Positions 53,887 through 62,738 are shown, numbered from the stretch's first letter. The stretch is 64,000 bases of DNA from Paraburkholderia sp. BL23I1N1 (GCF_003610295.1 NZ_RAPV01000003.1:186001-250000), one strand, 5' to 3'. The notes: generated by a model from the letters alone, not told the origin. A program made the numbers and translations.

Positions 53887-54672
53887 TCATCCCTTGCCGA
53901 GTGGGGGCCGACCGGGGAATCCCGCCATATTGCTCAATTGGGCAAGCTCATTCGCCGCCTCGCGCAGCAGTACCGAATACTCGTGAATCTTCTCGGCGGT
54001 CAGCCGCACGCGCGGACCGGCCAAACTGATAACGCCGACGCAGCGCGAGCCACTTACCACGGGCGCCGCCACCGCTGACATGCGCGGAGCAAACACCTCG
54101 TCGATCATCGCGTAACCACGCACGCGCGCAGCGTGCAGGAAACCCAGCAGTGCTTTGATCGTCGTCGGCGCATTGGGTCCGAACTCATTCGGCATTCCGA
54201 AGCCCTGCTTCAAAACGAGTGCGATCGCCTGTTCGTCGGTCATCGTCATGAGCCACGCGTGTCCGGTCGACGTGCATGAAAGTCGTGCTGCCTGGCCCAT
54301 GTCGGGATCGTAGCGAAAGCCGATGCGCTGTCCGTCCGCCTTACCCACCCAGATAATTGCCTCGCCGTCCACCAGTGACAGCCGCGCCAGTTCACCGGTC
54401 TGCGCGGCGACGCGTTCGATGATTGGCTGCGCAATATCTGCGATGCCCGTCAGGCTCAGGAATTCGAGCCCGTTCGACGTCATGCGCATTGTCAGAATGT
54501 AGCGACTGTGATCGACCAGTTGCCTGACATACCCGCCTTCAACGAGTTCGGTGAGCAGGCGGTGGCACGTGCTGCGCGGCAGAGACAATGCGTCGGCAAT
54601 GGCCACGAGGCCTGCGCCTTCGCCTTGCGACGCCAGCAAATCGAGAATTCTCAGGCCGTTTTTGAGCGACAT
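53887..54672 (-). CDS. IclR-family transcriptional regulator
   Basis: 261 residues from the ATG at 54672. The N-terminal winged helix-turn-helix is LKNGLRILDLLASQGEGAGLVAIADALSLPRSTCHRLLTELVEGGYV. The C-terminal effector-binding GAF-like domain contains VGKADGQRIGFRYDPDMGQAARLSCTSTGHAWL and GVISLAGPRVRLTAEKIHEYSVLLREAANELAQLS. It is divergent from an MFS transporter and dehydroquinase-like gene, so it probably controls them in response to a shikimate/quinate-like or aromatic acid. Confidence 0.93.
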   Translation of the reverse strand: MSLKNGLRILDLLASQGEGAGLVAIADALSLPRSTCHRLLTELVEGGYVRQLVDHSRYILTMRMTSNGLEFLSLTGIADIAQPIIERVAAQTGELARLSLVDGEAIIWVGKADGQRIGFRYDPDMGQAARLSCTSTGHAWLMTMTDEQAIALVLKQGFGMPNEFGPNAPTTIKALLGFLHAARVRGYAMIDEVFAPRMSAVAAPVVSGSRCVGVISLAGPRVRLTAEKIHEYSVLLREAANELAQLSNMAGFPGRPPLGKG

Positions 54673-54702
54673 TTCTCGCCATATCCTACGATGTGAAACG
54701 CA

Positions 54703-54717
54703 GTTCCGGTGCGGAAC
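54703..54717. promoter_or_regulatory. Palindrome in the IclR/MFS promoter region, probable operator
   Basis: GTTCCG-GTG-CGGAAC is a perfect inverted repeat 31 bases upstream of the IclR start, in the 128-base divergent region. It resembles IclR-type operators in size. Confidence 0.5.
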
Positions 54718-54760
54718 GCCCCTCCTTTGCAGCGCAAACAATAGCATTTGTTCGTCGCCA

Positions 54761-54774
54761 GAAACGAACGTTTC
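54761..54774. promoter_or_regulatory. Second palindrome upstream of the MFS gene
   Basis: GAAACG-AA-CGTTTC, 26 bases before the transporter start. Possible second operator or promoter-overlapping site. Confidence 0.4.
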
Positions 54775-54800
54775 AACATATCGAGAATTCAGGAGACAAC

Positions 54801-56144
54801 ATGTCATTTTTTGCTGATTCAGACCTCGCCGCGGGAGAACAGTCCGCGCAGGCCCACTTGATGGCGCGTCGCGCGGTGGCCGGCGCAACCGTCGGTACAG
54901 CGCTCGAATGGTTCGACTTCGCGTTGTATGGCGTGGTCGCGGCCACGATCTTTCCGAAGCTGTTTTTCCCGTCCCTCGACCCAACCGCCGCGCTGCTCGC
55001 TTCGCTGGCGAGTTTTTGGGCCGGGCTCGCCGCACGTCCGCTGGGGGCCGTGATCTGCGGGATGCTCGGCGACCGTTGGGGACGCCGAAAACTGATGCTA
55101 ATCACTGTCTCGGTGATGGGCGCGTCATCGTTCCTGATGGGATTGCTGCCCACCTATCACCAGGTTGGCATCCTGGCGCCGACACTGCTGGTTACATTGC
55201 GGATCGTCCAGGGTTTCGCCCTTGGTGGGGAATCGACCGGCGCGCAACTGATGGCGGTGGAGCATGCGTCAGCAGCGCGACGTGGTTGGTATTCGGGCCT
55301 GCTCGGCATCTGCTCGCCGCTCAGCCAGATCCTCGCCAATTTCGCGCTCTTTACGCTGGCCTCCCTGCTTTCGTCGAACGACTTTGATTCCTGGGGATGG
55401 CGAATCCCGTTCCTCGCAAGCTTTGTCCTTGTGTTACTGGGCATCTACATCCGCAGGAAGGTTAGCGAGACACCGGCCTTCGAGGCACTCAAAAAGAGTG
55501 GCGCGGGCGCACGCGCAGCCAATCCGCTCGGGATTGTGTTCAAGTACCACTGGCGCACCACGCTTCGCCTGACGTTGTTCTTTTGCGGGCCGGCTGCGCT
55601 GTTTTATCTGATCGTGGTTTTCTCTCTCAGCTATCTGACCAAGCACCTCGGCGTGCCCAGGCAGACCGGTTTCATGGTGTTGATGATCGCCAATGTCTGC
55701 GCCATCGTGGGCGCGCTGGCGGGCGGCTATCTGAGCGATCGGATTGGACGCAAACGTGCGCTGATGATCGGCTCGTTCTGCACGCTAATCTGCTGCCTGG
55801 TCTATTTTCCGGTTCTCAACCAAAACTCGATTGCGATGACAATGGCCGTGATGGGCGCGTTCCTCGGCTTCACACAATTTCAAAGTGGTATCCAGCCGGT
55901 ATGGTTCGCGGAGTCCTTTCCAACCGAGGCACGCTACACAGGCTCTGCACTGTCGTACTCAGGAGCGAACCTGCTCACAGGCGGCCCAATGCCGATTGTC
56001 GCTGTGGCGCTGCTCAATGCCTTTCACGGTTCCCCGTGGGCCATCGTAGCTGTATGTGGCTCGCTGAATCTGGTCTCCTTCCTCATGATCGCGGTATCCC
56101 GGGAAACCAAAGGCACCGCCCTGGAACCCTCCTCTACACATTGA
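54801..56144 (+). CDS. MFS metabolite:H+ symporter
   Basis: 447 residues after AGGAGACAAC. Twelve-helix major facilitator of the metabolite:proton symporter type (KgtP/ShiA/ProP group): ATVGTALEWFDFALYG near the first helix, FWAGLAARPLGAVICGMLGDRWGRRKLML as the loop 2-3 signature, LRIVQGFALGGESTGAQLMAVEHA, and AGGYLSDRIGRKRALMIGS between helices 8 and 9. It likely imports an organic acid. The dehydroquinase-like gene follows 4 bases later, so a quinate/shikimate-related acid is a fair guess. Confidence 0.93.
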   Translation: MSFFADSDLAAGEQSAQAHLMARRAVAGATVGTALEWFDFALYGVVAATIFPKLFFPSLDPTAALLASLASFWAGLAARPLGAVICGMLGDRWGRRKLMLITVSVMGASSFLMGLLPTYHQVGILAPTLLVTLRIVQGFALGGESTGAQLMAVEHASAARRGWYSGLLGICSPLSQILANFALFTLASLLSSNDFDSWGWRIPFLASFVLVLLGIYIRRKVSETPAFEALKKSGAGARAANPLGIVFKYHWRTTLRLTLFFCGPAALFYLIVVFSLSYLTKHLGVPRQTGFMVLMIANVCAIVGALAGGYLSDRIGRKRALMIGSFCTLICCLVYFPVLNQNSIAMTMAVMGAFLGFTQFQSGIQPVWFAESFPTEARYTGSALSYSGANLLTGGPMPIVAVALLNAFHGSPWAIVAVCGSLNLVSFLMIAVSRETKGTALEPSSTH

Positions 56145-56148
56145 AACC

Positions 56149-56595
56149 ATGACCCGAAAACTCTACATCCTCAATGGCTCCAATCTGAACATGCTGGGCG
56201 TAAGGGAGCCTCACATCTACGGCAGCACCACGCTGAAGGACATCGAACAGAACTGCCTGACACTCGCCGACGCGCTCAAGTTCGACTGCGTCTTCCGTCA
56301 GACCAACAGCGAAAGCGAACTGATCGAATGGATCCAGGAAGCGTTCCTGCAGGACGCCGCGCTGATCATCAATCCGGCCGGCTTTTCGTTCGGTCGCATT
56401 CCGGTGCTCGACGCGGTCAAGCTCATTCAACGGCCGGTAGTGGAATTGCATATCACCAATATCCACAAGCGTTCGGAAGAATATCGTCACTCGACGATCT
56501 CGGTGGCGGCCACCGCGGTGATCTGCGGGGCAGGAGCGAACGGATATTTGCTAGCGATCCGCGCGATTGAAGATCTGTGGGGCAACCAGACGTGA
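56149..56595 (+). CDS. aroQ: Type II dehydroquinase-like enzyme
   Basis: 148 residues, the normal AroQ size. It should convert 3-dehydroquinate to 3-dehydroshikimate. Key residues are present in standard numbering: Asn12, Arg19, Tyr24 (REPHIYG), Asn75, Asp88, Glu99, His101 (ELHITN) and Arg113. The substrate-lid segment, normally NPxAYTHTSVA, reads NPAGFSFGRIPVLDA, so the substrate-binding His81 is Phe81 and the Thr-Ser are Gly-Arg. Being coupled to an IclR regulator and a transporter, it is likely a catabolic paralogue, possibly with a changed substrate. Confidence 0.88.
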   Translation: MTRKLYILNGSNLNMLGVREPHIYGSTTLKDIEQNCLTLADALKFDCVFRQTNSESELIEWIQEAFLQDAALIINPAGFSFGRIPVLDAVKLIQRPVVELHITNIHKRSEEYRHSTISVAATAVICGAGANGYLLAIRAIEDLWGNQT

Positions 56596-57378
56596 GCCGG
56601 CCCCTCAATTTATGAAGCACGCGGGCTCCCTGAGGGAGCCTGCTTCGGCCGACATGCGCGCATCGAGCATCGGCGGGTTTTCGGAGCTGACCAGCCGTTC
56701 GAGTGACCGTTGCATGGCTCTGGCGAGTGGCAGAAATTGGCCGGGTGCTGCCTGATACGTCGGGCTCATTTCGACCCACAAGCGCCATTAAGCTTGAGCC
56801 AATGGATGGCGGCTTTCGGCACAACATGGGACGCTGGCAGTCGACGCCGGGTTTGTCGATCGAGCCTATCCGCGCATGCCTCCGGTCTCAATCACGACGT
56901 TAGCCTGGATGCTCCAGACAGGCGACTGGTGACGCCTGAGGCGCTGCAGCAACTGCCCCACGAAATGCGGAAGCGCCTCGACACGGACGTACGTTATGCG
57001 GGAAACACGTTGCACTTCAGATTCGGGGCACCTACTATTGTCAGGCAAGCTGAGTTGTCGTTTACCCTCTTGAACGACCTCACGACAAGCCGTCGAACCA
57101 TACGTCTGAAAATCTTCAAACGCCTTTACCGGCGGGGGCGCACGCCCACACACGTGCAGGTGGCGGCCCACAGTCCGAATGCAATTGTAAGAAAAATGTT
57201 AAATCCCACATATTGATCGTGTCGATGGGGACACAGTAAGATGATCTCCCGGGCGCGGTCGGCATCCGGTTAGCGTGAATCATGCGTGAAAGTCGCATTT
57301 CGCGAGACACGGTTCTAGTCGTCGCGCGAGAACGGTTGAGCTTTCCGGCAAATTGACACCTATCAACAGGAGACAAAG
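56596..57378. other. Interval with repeats and a hairpin
   Basis: About 780 bases without a convincing gene. GGCTCCC-TGA-GGGAGCC (56624-56640) may end the AroQ transcript, though no T-tract follows. 56738-56778 is the 41-nt repeat. An open frame around 56900-57200 (DAPDRRLVTPEALQQLPHEM...) could be a relic. Confidence 0.4.
56738..56778 (-). repeat. 41-nt dispersed intergenic repeat, copy 2
   Basis: Identical over 41 bases to the reverse complement of 40528-40568. Confidence 0.85.
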
Positions 57379-57576
57379 ATGCTGAGCCCCCATGAGTTCG
57401 CAACCCTGATGCTGATCAAGGACGCGCCCGATCAACTCGGGCTGGATCGTGCGGAGCTGGATATTTTGCTCGAACACCAACTCGTCGCACTGGAAACACT
57501 TCCATCCGGCCAGCAACGCCCCCAGATAACCAGCGACGGCGTTTCCATACTCAAAGCTGTCACGCGGTTCGGCTAA
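57379..57576 (+). CDS. Small conserved hypothetical protein
   Basis: 65 residues after ACAGGAGACAAAG. MLSPHEFATLMLIKDAPDQLGLDRAELDILLEHQLVALETLPSGQQRPQITSDGVSILKAV looks like a compact winged-helix-like protein, as in short conserved Burkholderia genes. It could bind DNA or a protein partner. Stands alone. Confidence 0.75.
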   Translation: MLSPHEFATLMLIKDAPDQLGLDRAELDILLEHQLVALETLPSGQQRPQITSDGVSILKAVTRFG

Positions 57577-57833
57577 TGACTTTCGTTAGCGGATCATTGT
57601 CCGCCCTATAAAATCCAGCGCCCAACTCCACGGGGCAAGCAATGCAGTTCCTTATCATCGGAATAAGCGGGTCCTCAATAGTTCGATAAGTACTACTATT
57701 AAATGTCCTGGCGCGTGCAATGCGCAGTCCGCGTTGCGCTCGTGTTTTCCGCCAGTCCGTCCACATGACCGCCGCGCACCTCATTGCTATCCGATTGATC
57801 GGAAAGGTGCCAGGTCGCCTCAGGAGTTTCGCG

Positions 57834-58400
57834 ATGAACCTATCGACCCCGGAGCAGATTGCAGCATCCCAGAAGGCCAACCTTGATACCGCTTACGGGC
57901 TCGCCACCAAGGTAGTCGAGGGGATTGAAAAGCTGGCCGAACTGAATCTGAAAACGATCCAGTCGACGCTGGCCGAAACCCAGCAGAACGCGCTGAAAGC
58001 GTTCTCCGTCAAGGATCCGCAGGAGTGGCTCGCGCTGCAAGCCGCTCTCGTTGCGCCGACGGCGGAAAAAATGCAGTCATACAGCCGTCAGCTGTTCGAG
58101 ATCATGTCAGCCACCCAGGGCAAATTCGCGCAGGTCGCGCAGACGCAATACGAAGCGTACAACCGCCGGGTGCAAACGCTCGTCGAGGAAGTTGCCAGGA
58201 GCGCACCGGCGGGTTCCGAAGCCGCCATCGCCGGATGGAAGTCGGCGATGGGCGCCACCCATGCGCTGGTCGAATCCCTGCAGAAAACCAGTCAGCAGGC
58301 GGTGCAGGTCGCCGGAAGCAGCTTTGACGCCGTCGCGACCGCTGCGTCAAAGACTGCCCAGCGCACTGCCGAGCAAGCGTCGGCGGGCACCAGGCGATAG
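57834..58400 (+). CDS. phaP: Phasin family protein
   Basis: 188 residues from the ATG at 57834 (CAGGAGTTTCGCG upstream). The helical phasin signature is clear: TPEQIAASQKANLDTAYGLATKVVEGIEKLAELNLKTIQSTLAETQQNALKAFSVKDPQEWLALQAALVAPTAEKMQSYSRQLFEI. It coats polyhydroxybutyrate granules. The reductase phaB follows 154 bases later; no PHA synthase is in the window, so this is a second-site granule pair. Confidence 0.93.
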   Translation: MNLSTPEQIAASQKANLDTAYGLATKVVEGIEKLAELNLKTIQSTLAETQQNALKAFSVKDPQEWLALQAALVAPTAEKMQSYSRQLFEIMSATQGKFAQVAQTQYEAYNRRVQTLVEEVARSAPAGSEAAIAGWKSAMGATHALVESLQKTSQQAVQVAGSSFDAVATAASKTAQRTAEQASAGTRR

Positions 58401-58554
58401 TGCCCGAAGCGGGCCCGGCGCCCGCGTCAGTCAGTCCAATCAGTTGCGTCATACAAAGGAATCCTGTTGATGTTGACGCATCTGGACGGCCATCAGGCGA
58501 GCATCGCCGTTCCGCGTGAGCGAGGATCGCCTCCTTTTACTGGAGACAGGTGAG

Positions 58555-59298
58555 ATGACGAAACAGGTTGCCTTGGTCACAGGCGGAATGGGCGGACTCG
58601 GTGAAGCGATCAGCATCAGACTGCACGACGCCGGCTATGCAGTCCTGGTCACCTGCTCGCCGCAGAATACCGGTGCGGACAGCTGGCTGGCCCGCATGGA
58701 AGCCGACGGGCGGCAGTTCCGCGCGTATGCCGTCGATGTCGCCGACTACGATTCGTGTCAGCTATGCGCCGAGCGGATCAAGGCGGAAGTCGGCCCAGTC
58801 GACATCCTGATCAATAACGCCGGCATCACACGGGATGCGGGCTTCAGGAAACTCGACAAAGTCAATTGGGATGCGGTGATCCGCACCAATCTCGACTCGG
58901 TGTTCAACATGACGAAGCCGTGGTGCGACAGCATGGTTGAACGGGGCTGGGGTCGCATCATCAACGTGTCGTCGATCATTGGCAGCAAGGGCGGTTTCGG
59001 TCAGACGAACTATGCGGCCGCCAAAGCGGGCATGCACGGCTTCACGAAGTCACTGGCGCTCGAAGTGGCGAAGAAAGGCGTCACGGTCAACACGATCTCG
59101 CCCGGCTATATCGCCACGAAGATGGTCACAGCAGTGCCACAGGACATTCTGGACAGCAGGATCATTCCGCAGATTCCGGTCGGCCGCCTCGGGCAGCCGG
59201 ACGAAGTGGCCGCGCTGGTTCTGTACCTGTGCTCCCGTGAGGCGGCTTTCGTGACCGGCGCCAACATCGCGATCAATGGCGGCCAGCACCTGCAGTGA
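58555..59298 (+). CDS. phaB: Acetoacetyl-CoA reductase
   Basis: 247-residue short-chain dehydrogenase that reduces acetoacetyl-CoA to (R)-3-hydroxybutyryl-CoA with NADPH for polyhydroxybutyrate synthesis. The start at 58555 follows GGAGACAGG. The cofactor motif is TGGMGGLGEAI; INNAGIT, catalytic Ser in INVSSIIGSKGGFGQ and YxxxK in NYAAAKAGMHGFTK are all present. GQTNYAAAKAG is diagnostic of PhaB. Probably co-transcribed with the phasin gene. Confidence 0.93.
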   Translation: MTKQVALVTGGMGGLGEAISIRLHDAGYAVLVTCSPQNTGADSWLARMEADGRQFRAYAVDVADYDSCQLCAERIKAEVGPVDILINNAGITRDAGFRKLDKVNWDAVIRTNLDSVFNMTKPWCDSMVERGWGRIINVSSIIGSKGGFGQTNYAAAKAGMHGFTKSLALEVAKKGVTVNTISPGYIATKMVTAVPQDILDSRIIPQIPVGRLGQPDEVAALVLYLCSREAAFVTGANIAINGGQHLQ

Positions 59299-59448
59299 AA
59301 CAACCAGGCTTGCAGCCGGGCGGCGGAGGTGAGCTGGCATGCAGCCGGTTCACTGCACAACAGGGATGGCGATGGAAGCCTGCGGCCCGGATGGACGGGC
59401 TCCGGTGGATCGCCTGGGTCGGTAACGGCAACCGCGCAGGAGAGCCAA

Positions 59449-59607
59449 ATGAGCGACTCGTGGGTAGGCATTGTGATGGGTTCGATTGTGCTGATGATCG
59501 CATCAGTGCTCGTGGCCGGCCACTATCGGCGCGAGCACCGTCGACGACAGCTCCTCCGGAACCTGGACCACCACGACTGGTCCCACTGGACCCGGACCCG
59601 ACATTGA
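59449..59607 (+). CDS. Small single-helix membrane protein
   Basis: 52 residues after CAGGAGAGCC. MSDSWVGIVMGSIVLMIASVLVAGHYRREHRRRQLLRNLDHHDWSHW: one membrane helix (5-23) then a basic cytoplasmic tail. Function unknown. Confidence 0.6.
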   Translation: MSDSWVGIVMGSIVLMIASVLVAGHYRREHRRRQLLRNLDHHDWSHWTRTRH

Positions 59608-59658
59608 CAATGTGGCGGGCGATGAAGCGAGAAGATGAGCCTTCTGGGCGAGGTAGCT

Positions 59659-59919
59659 ATGTCTCGGCACGACCATGCGCAGCAGGAATTGGATCATATC
59701 GAGGCCGTGATTTCCCAGTTGGAACACCTAGGTGTCAGCCACCGGACAGAACATTCAAGTGCCGTGATGCACGTGGAATATTGGCGAACGCGCATTCGCA
59801 CGGTACTGGCGCTTCCTGATGTGCCTCGTCGCGTTGTGGAACAGGGTTCGGCACTACTGGCAAGACTGGATCGGCTTCACCCTGCGCCGCGTGATACCAC
59901 CATGCATGACCGAAAGTAG
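59659..59919 (+). CDS. Small conserved hypothetical protein
   Basis: 86 residues from the ATG at 59659 (GAGGTAGC upstream; an ATG at 59635 adds 8 residues). Helical, His-rich start: MSRHDHAQQELDHIEAVISQLEHLGVSHRTEHSSAVMHVEYWRTRIRTVLALPDVPRRVVEQGSALLARLDRL. Function unknown. Confidence 0.6.
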   Translation: MSRHDHAQQELDHIEAVISQLEHLGVSHRTEHSSAVMHVEYWRTRIRTVLALPDVPRRVVEQGSALLARLDRLHPAPRDTTMHDRK

Positions 59920-59985
59920 GCGGTACCCCAACCCACCGCCGACGTTGCCTTCGTCCAACGTTCAATCATCGCGATGAAGTACGTT

Positions 59986-60249
59986 TCACGGGGCAAGCGT
60001 GTCGTCTACGACCCGCTGTCCGGCGCTGAACCCTGCCATGAGCGCCTCGGCTTCCGTCGCGAAGTGCCGATGATTGGCTGCTATCAGGCGTATTGGCGCA
60101 ACCGTCGGTCGAGTAGCGCCAATCATTTTGATCTGCACGACGGTGATAAAACCACGCGGTGGCAGCAATGTAACGTTGCCAGACGCTTCCCACACTGGTT
60201 CAAGCTCCACCGCGATCTCGAAGCCCCTGTACGTATAGATTCTTTTCAT
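59986..60249 (-). CDS. Small conserved hypothetical protein
   Basis: 87 residues. MKRIYTYRGFEIAVELEPVWEASGNVTLLPPRGFITVVQIKMIGATRPTVAPIRLIAANHRHFATEAEALMAGFSAGQRVVDDTL is a beta-rich small protein typical of Burkholderiaceae. The ribosome binding site is weak. Confidence 0.7.
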   Translation of the reverse strand: MKRIYTYRGFEIAVELEPVWEASGNVTLLPPRGFITVVQIKMIGATRPTVAPIRLIAANHRHFATEAEALMAGFSAGQRVVDDTLAP

Positions 60250-60728
60250 CTGTCTATTTGAATTGCGACCCCGCTGTCTCGCACTCTACGAGATCAATTC
60301 TTCGACGTGGGTCCCTTCTCCCGTTCCGTAACGGAGGGTTCGCGGAAAGTGTTGAGCAATTTTTTCAGGGGCCGCCATATTGACCTTTCTTTCAAAGTCG
60401 GGGCTGGTGGGCCGCACGGATGACAATATGCCCTCAATACCGCTACGGCAAATGATCGGCGTCACTGGCGAGCGTTGTCGAGGCATCGCCGCGTCGAAGG
60501 GCCGCTCGCCCCTCATGGGTTGACGTTCGCGAACAGATCGTGTCGGGCCGTTCATGGCCGCACCCGGTCCTCTCGAATCTTAAAGTCTCTCCCCATCCAT
60601 CTGCCTATGTCGGGCACGAGGGACCCAAAGCGGACAGGCTGGCGAGACCTGCTACAAACAAGCTAGGACATTGTCGATTTCCGATCATCAGATTCGTCGT
60701 TAGTGAACCCCATTCAAAGGATCCCCCC
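60250..60728. other. Interval without gene
   Basis: About 480 bases between divergent genes. No supported gene or clear repeat. Confidence 0.35.
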
Positions 60729-61100
60729 ATGAAATACCTCGGCCTGGCGTACTTCTCCCCCGAAAAATTCGCCGCGATGGCGCCAGACGAAATCAAGGAA
60801 CTGGTGAGCCAGTGTCCGGCATTGGACGAGAAGATGCGCGCTACCGGCAAGGTTCTGATTTCCGCCTCCCTTGGCGATCTGGACAAGTGGAAAACGCTTC
60901 GCCCGCGCACTGGAGAGACGAGCATCGCCGATGGGCCTTACACCGAGTCGAAGGAAGTCGTGGGCGGCCTGTTCATCATCGAGGCGGACAGCGTTGACGA
61001 GGCGTTACGCATCGCGTCCATGCACCCGGCTGCCACACTGGGCGAAGAAGGCGGATGGGCCGTGGAGCTTATCCCCTTAGACTTCTATCTGGCGCGTTGA
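60729..61100 (+). CDS. YciI/DGPF-domain protein
   Basis: 123 residues starting MKYLGLAYFSPEKFAAMAPDEIKELVSQCPALDEKMRATGKV, then the family's DGPF-type motif ADGPYTESKEVVGGLFIIEADSVDEALRIASMHPAA. It is a small ferredoxin-like fold related to YciI, often near sigma factors or used as an accessory enzyme. No sigma factor is next to it. The start lacks a strong ribosome binding site (AAAGGAT lies 7 bases upstream). Confidence 0.9.
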   Translation: MKYLGLAYFSPEKFAAMAPDEIKELVSQCPALDEKMRATGKVLISASLGDLDKWKTLRPRTGETSIADGPYTESKEVVGGLFIIEADSVDEALRIASMHPAATLGEEGGWAVELIPLDFYLAR

Positions 61101-61631
61101 GGATTTGGACGCCTGTCTCAGGAAGGCGTTGGCGTTCCTTTCACCACAGACACCTTCACTGCGTCGGGAGTCATCGCGGCGATGTCCGCTGCTGGCCGGA
61201 AACGGTGGATCGGGCAGCCCGATTAAGCAGCACACACTGATAAACTCGTGCAACAAAGCAACTTTGTATCCGACCATGCCCGAATCCACTATCACGCCAG
61301 CCGCCGGATCATCTGTTGCCCATTCGCCCGTGATGCAGCAGCACCTGCGGTCTGCCAGCTAAAGGTTTGAACGACGACCTACGCGATCGGCTACGCTCGT
61401 CAATTTCCTGTCCGCCCGCTATCGACCCAACTTAGCCGATGACCGATTGCGGTCAAGGGACGCGCCTAGTCTCGGAAAGAGACATTGGTTTGAGAGACGG
61501 ACCAACCTACCTCTGACGGCCATTTCGCGAAGTCCTTGCCCGACGGCGCCATATCGCCCGGCGCTACCTTTGGTTCCCATCCGACCTCTTCATTTCGGCG
61601 TGGAGCGATTTCTTACGCCGTATCCGTCGGC
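61101..61631. other. Interval before the Tn7-like element
   Basis: About 530 bases with no supported gene. Confidence 0.35.
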
Positions 61632-62414
61632 TGTGAACCGACAATACTGTTTGACACATTGCTCTCTGTTTAATCAAGCACATAGAGCCGTCATCCGCGG
61701 CGCAAAACTCAAATAGAGTTTGACACATTCGCATCGTCATACAAGACGCCATCGAGCTTACGACAATAGTTTTCGACACAATTTTTTCAACATCAGGTTC
61801 CGAATACGGACGTTGAACCCCCGGACAGGCCGCACTCACGCCCGTCACATGGCTGCTGTAGCCAAGTCACTCCAACGGCGCCAACTTGAGATGACGTTCG
61901 ATGCTCGCCACGAGTTTGCCGACCGCATCGCTCGAATCGGTCTCCGTAGATTGAGAGCCATGAACATAGGTGGAAAGGCCGCGGATTTGCTTCGCGGCAA
62001 TCCTGATAGATTCCTGCGAAGGCAAGCTGAAAAACATAGACGCGACTGGAAAGCACCTTATCGCCTCGGCACGTGCGAGCAGGTCGCAAGAGCTTCGCAT
62101 CAATGCTTCGTAGGCCTTCTGGGACCGCTCCTCATTTCTTGCTGCCGGCGTAAGTATCGTTGCTGCATGAAACGCCAAATTGAACCTGACCTCACCGACA
62201 GCCTGCTTCAGTTCGTGTACCGGCTCGATAAGAATCTTCGAAACAAGCTGTCCGATAACGTAGACGATCACGCCTCCCACGATCGTGATGACCGAGGTTG
62301 CGAGTGATGACATTGGAGGCCTCCGGGAAGTCGACTGATCTGAGTCTTGTGTCAAACTCTGTTGTTTTGCGTCAAGGTCTATTGTCTTGTGTCGAACTCT
62401 ATTGTTCGTTCACA
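61632..62414. mobile_element. Tn7-like mini-transposon with one cargo gene
   Basis: 783-bp element. Both ends start TGTGAAC when read inwards (61632 and, on the minus strand, 62414), flanked by a perfect 5-bp direct repeat TCGGC (61627-61631, 62415-62419), the Tn7 duplication length. Each end has three copies of an ACAATAnnGTTTGACACA-type site. The left copies are spaced out (61641, 61711, 61763). The right copies are packed exactly 20 bp apart (62348, 62368, 62388), just as the TnsB sites of Tn7 are arranged. No transposition genes are inside; one cargo gene is. It must be mobilised in trans. Confidence 0.85.
61867..62313 (-). CDS. Membrane-anchored hypothetical protein, cargo of the Tn7-like element
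   Basis: 148 residues from the ATG at 62313 (CCGGAGGCC upstream). One membrane helix (about 6-26: SVITIVGGVIVYVIGQLVSKIL) is followed by a helical cytoplasmic domain (EVRFNLAFHAATILTPAARNEERSQKAYEALMRSSCDLLARAEAIRCF...SQESIRIAAKQIRGLSTYVHG). I do not know its function. As the only cargo of a mini-transposon it is a candidate defence or fitness gene. Transcribed inwards from the right end. Confidence 0.7.
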   Translation of the reverse strand: MSSLATSVITIVGGVIVYVIGQLVSKILIEPVHELKQAVGEVRFNLAFHAATILTPAARNEERSQKAYEALMRSSCDLLARAEAIRCFPVASMFFSLPSQESIRIAAKQIRGLSTYVHGSQSTETDSSDAVGKLVASIERHLKLAPLE

Positions 62415-62492
62415 TCGGCAACCCGATTCGATATTTTCCAACGTGAGCGACTATGTTTCGTAGCTCAAATCGCATGGGTCACTGCCGCCATA

Positions 62493-62669
62493 CTAGATCG
62501 AATTATTCTCGGATTGCCGCTCCCCAACTTCCCGATTCTCCGTCACGGCTCGGCGAACCGCTTCCAAAAGGTCGAGGCGCGCCTCGGGGTCGGGGATTTC
62601 GATCAGCTTGCGCGGAGCCTTGACGTGGGGCTTCAGCGTCACACCGTAAAGTTTTTGCGGCGCAGTCAT
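62493..62669 (-). CDS. Possible 58-residue hypothetical protein
   Basis: MTAPQKLYGVTLKPHVKAPRKLIEIPDPEARLDLLEAVRRAVTENREVGERQSENNSI. Protein-like composition and a natural start, but only a weak GGAA ribosome site. It follows another small frame on the same strand. Confidence 0.4.
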   Translation of the reverse strand: MTAPQKLYGVTLKPHVKAPRKLIEIPDPEARLDLLEAVRRAVTENREVGERQSENNSI

Positions 62670-62738
62670 AGTTCGTTTCCGGCTTCGATTACAGCTAATT
62701 CGTACGGCAGGCTCGGTCTTGCTTCTGATTTCGGAAAA

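Noticed and set aside
61632..62414. Tn5053/Tn402-type miniature element
   Set aside because: It also gives 5-bp duplications, but the TGTGAAC ends and ACAATA-type sites packed at 20 bp resemble Tn7 more than the Tn402 family.
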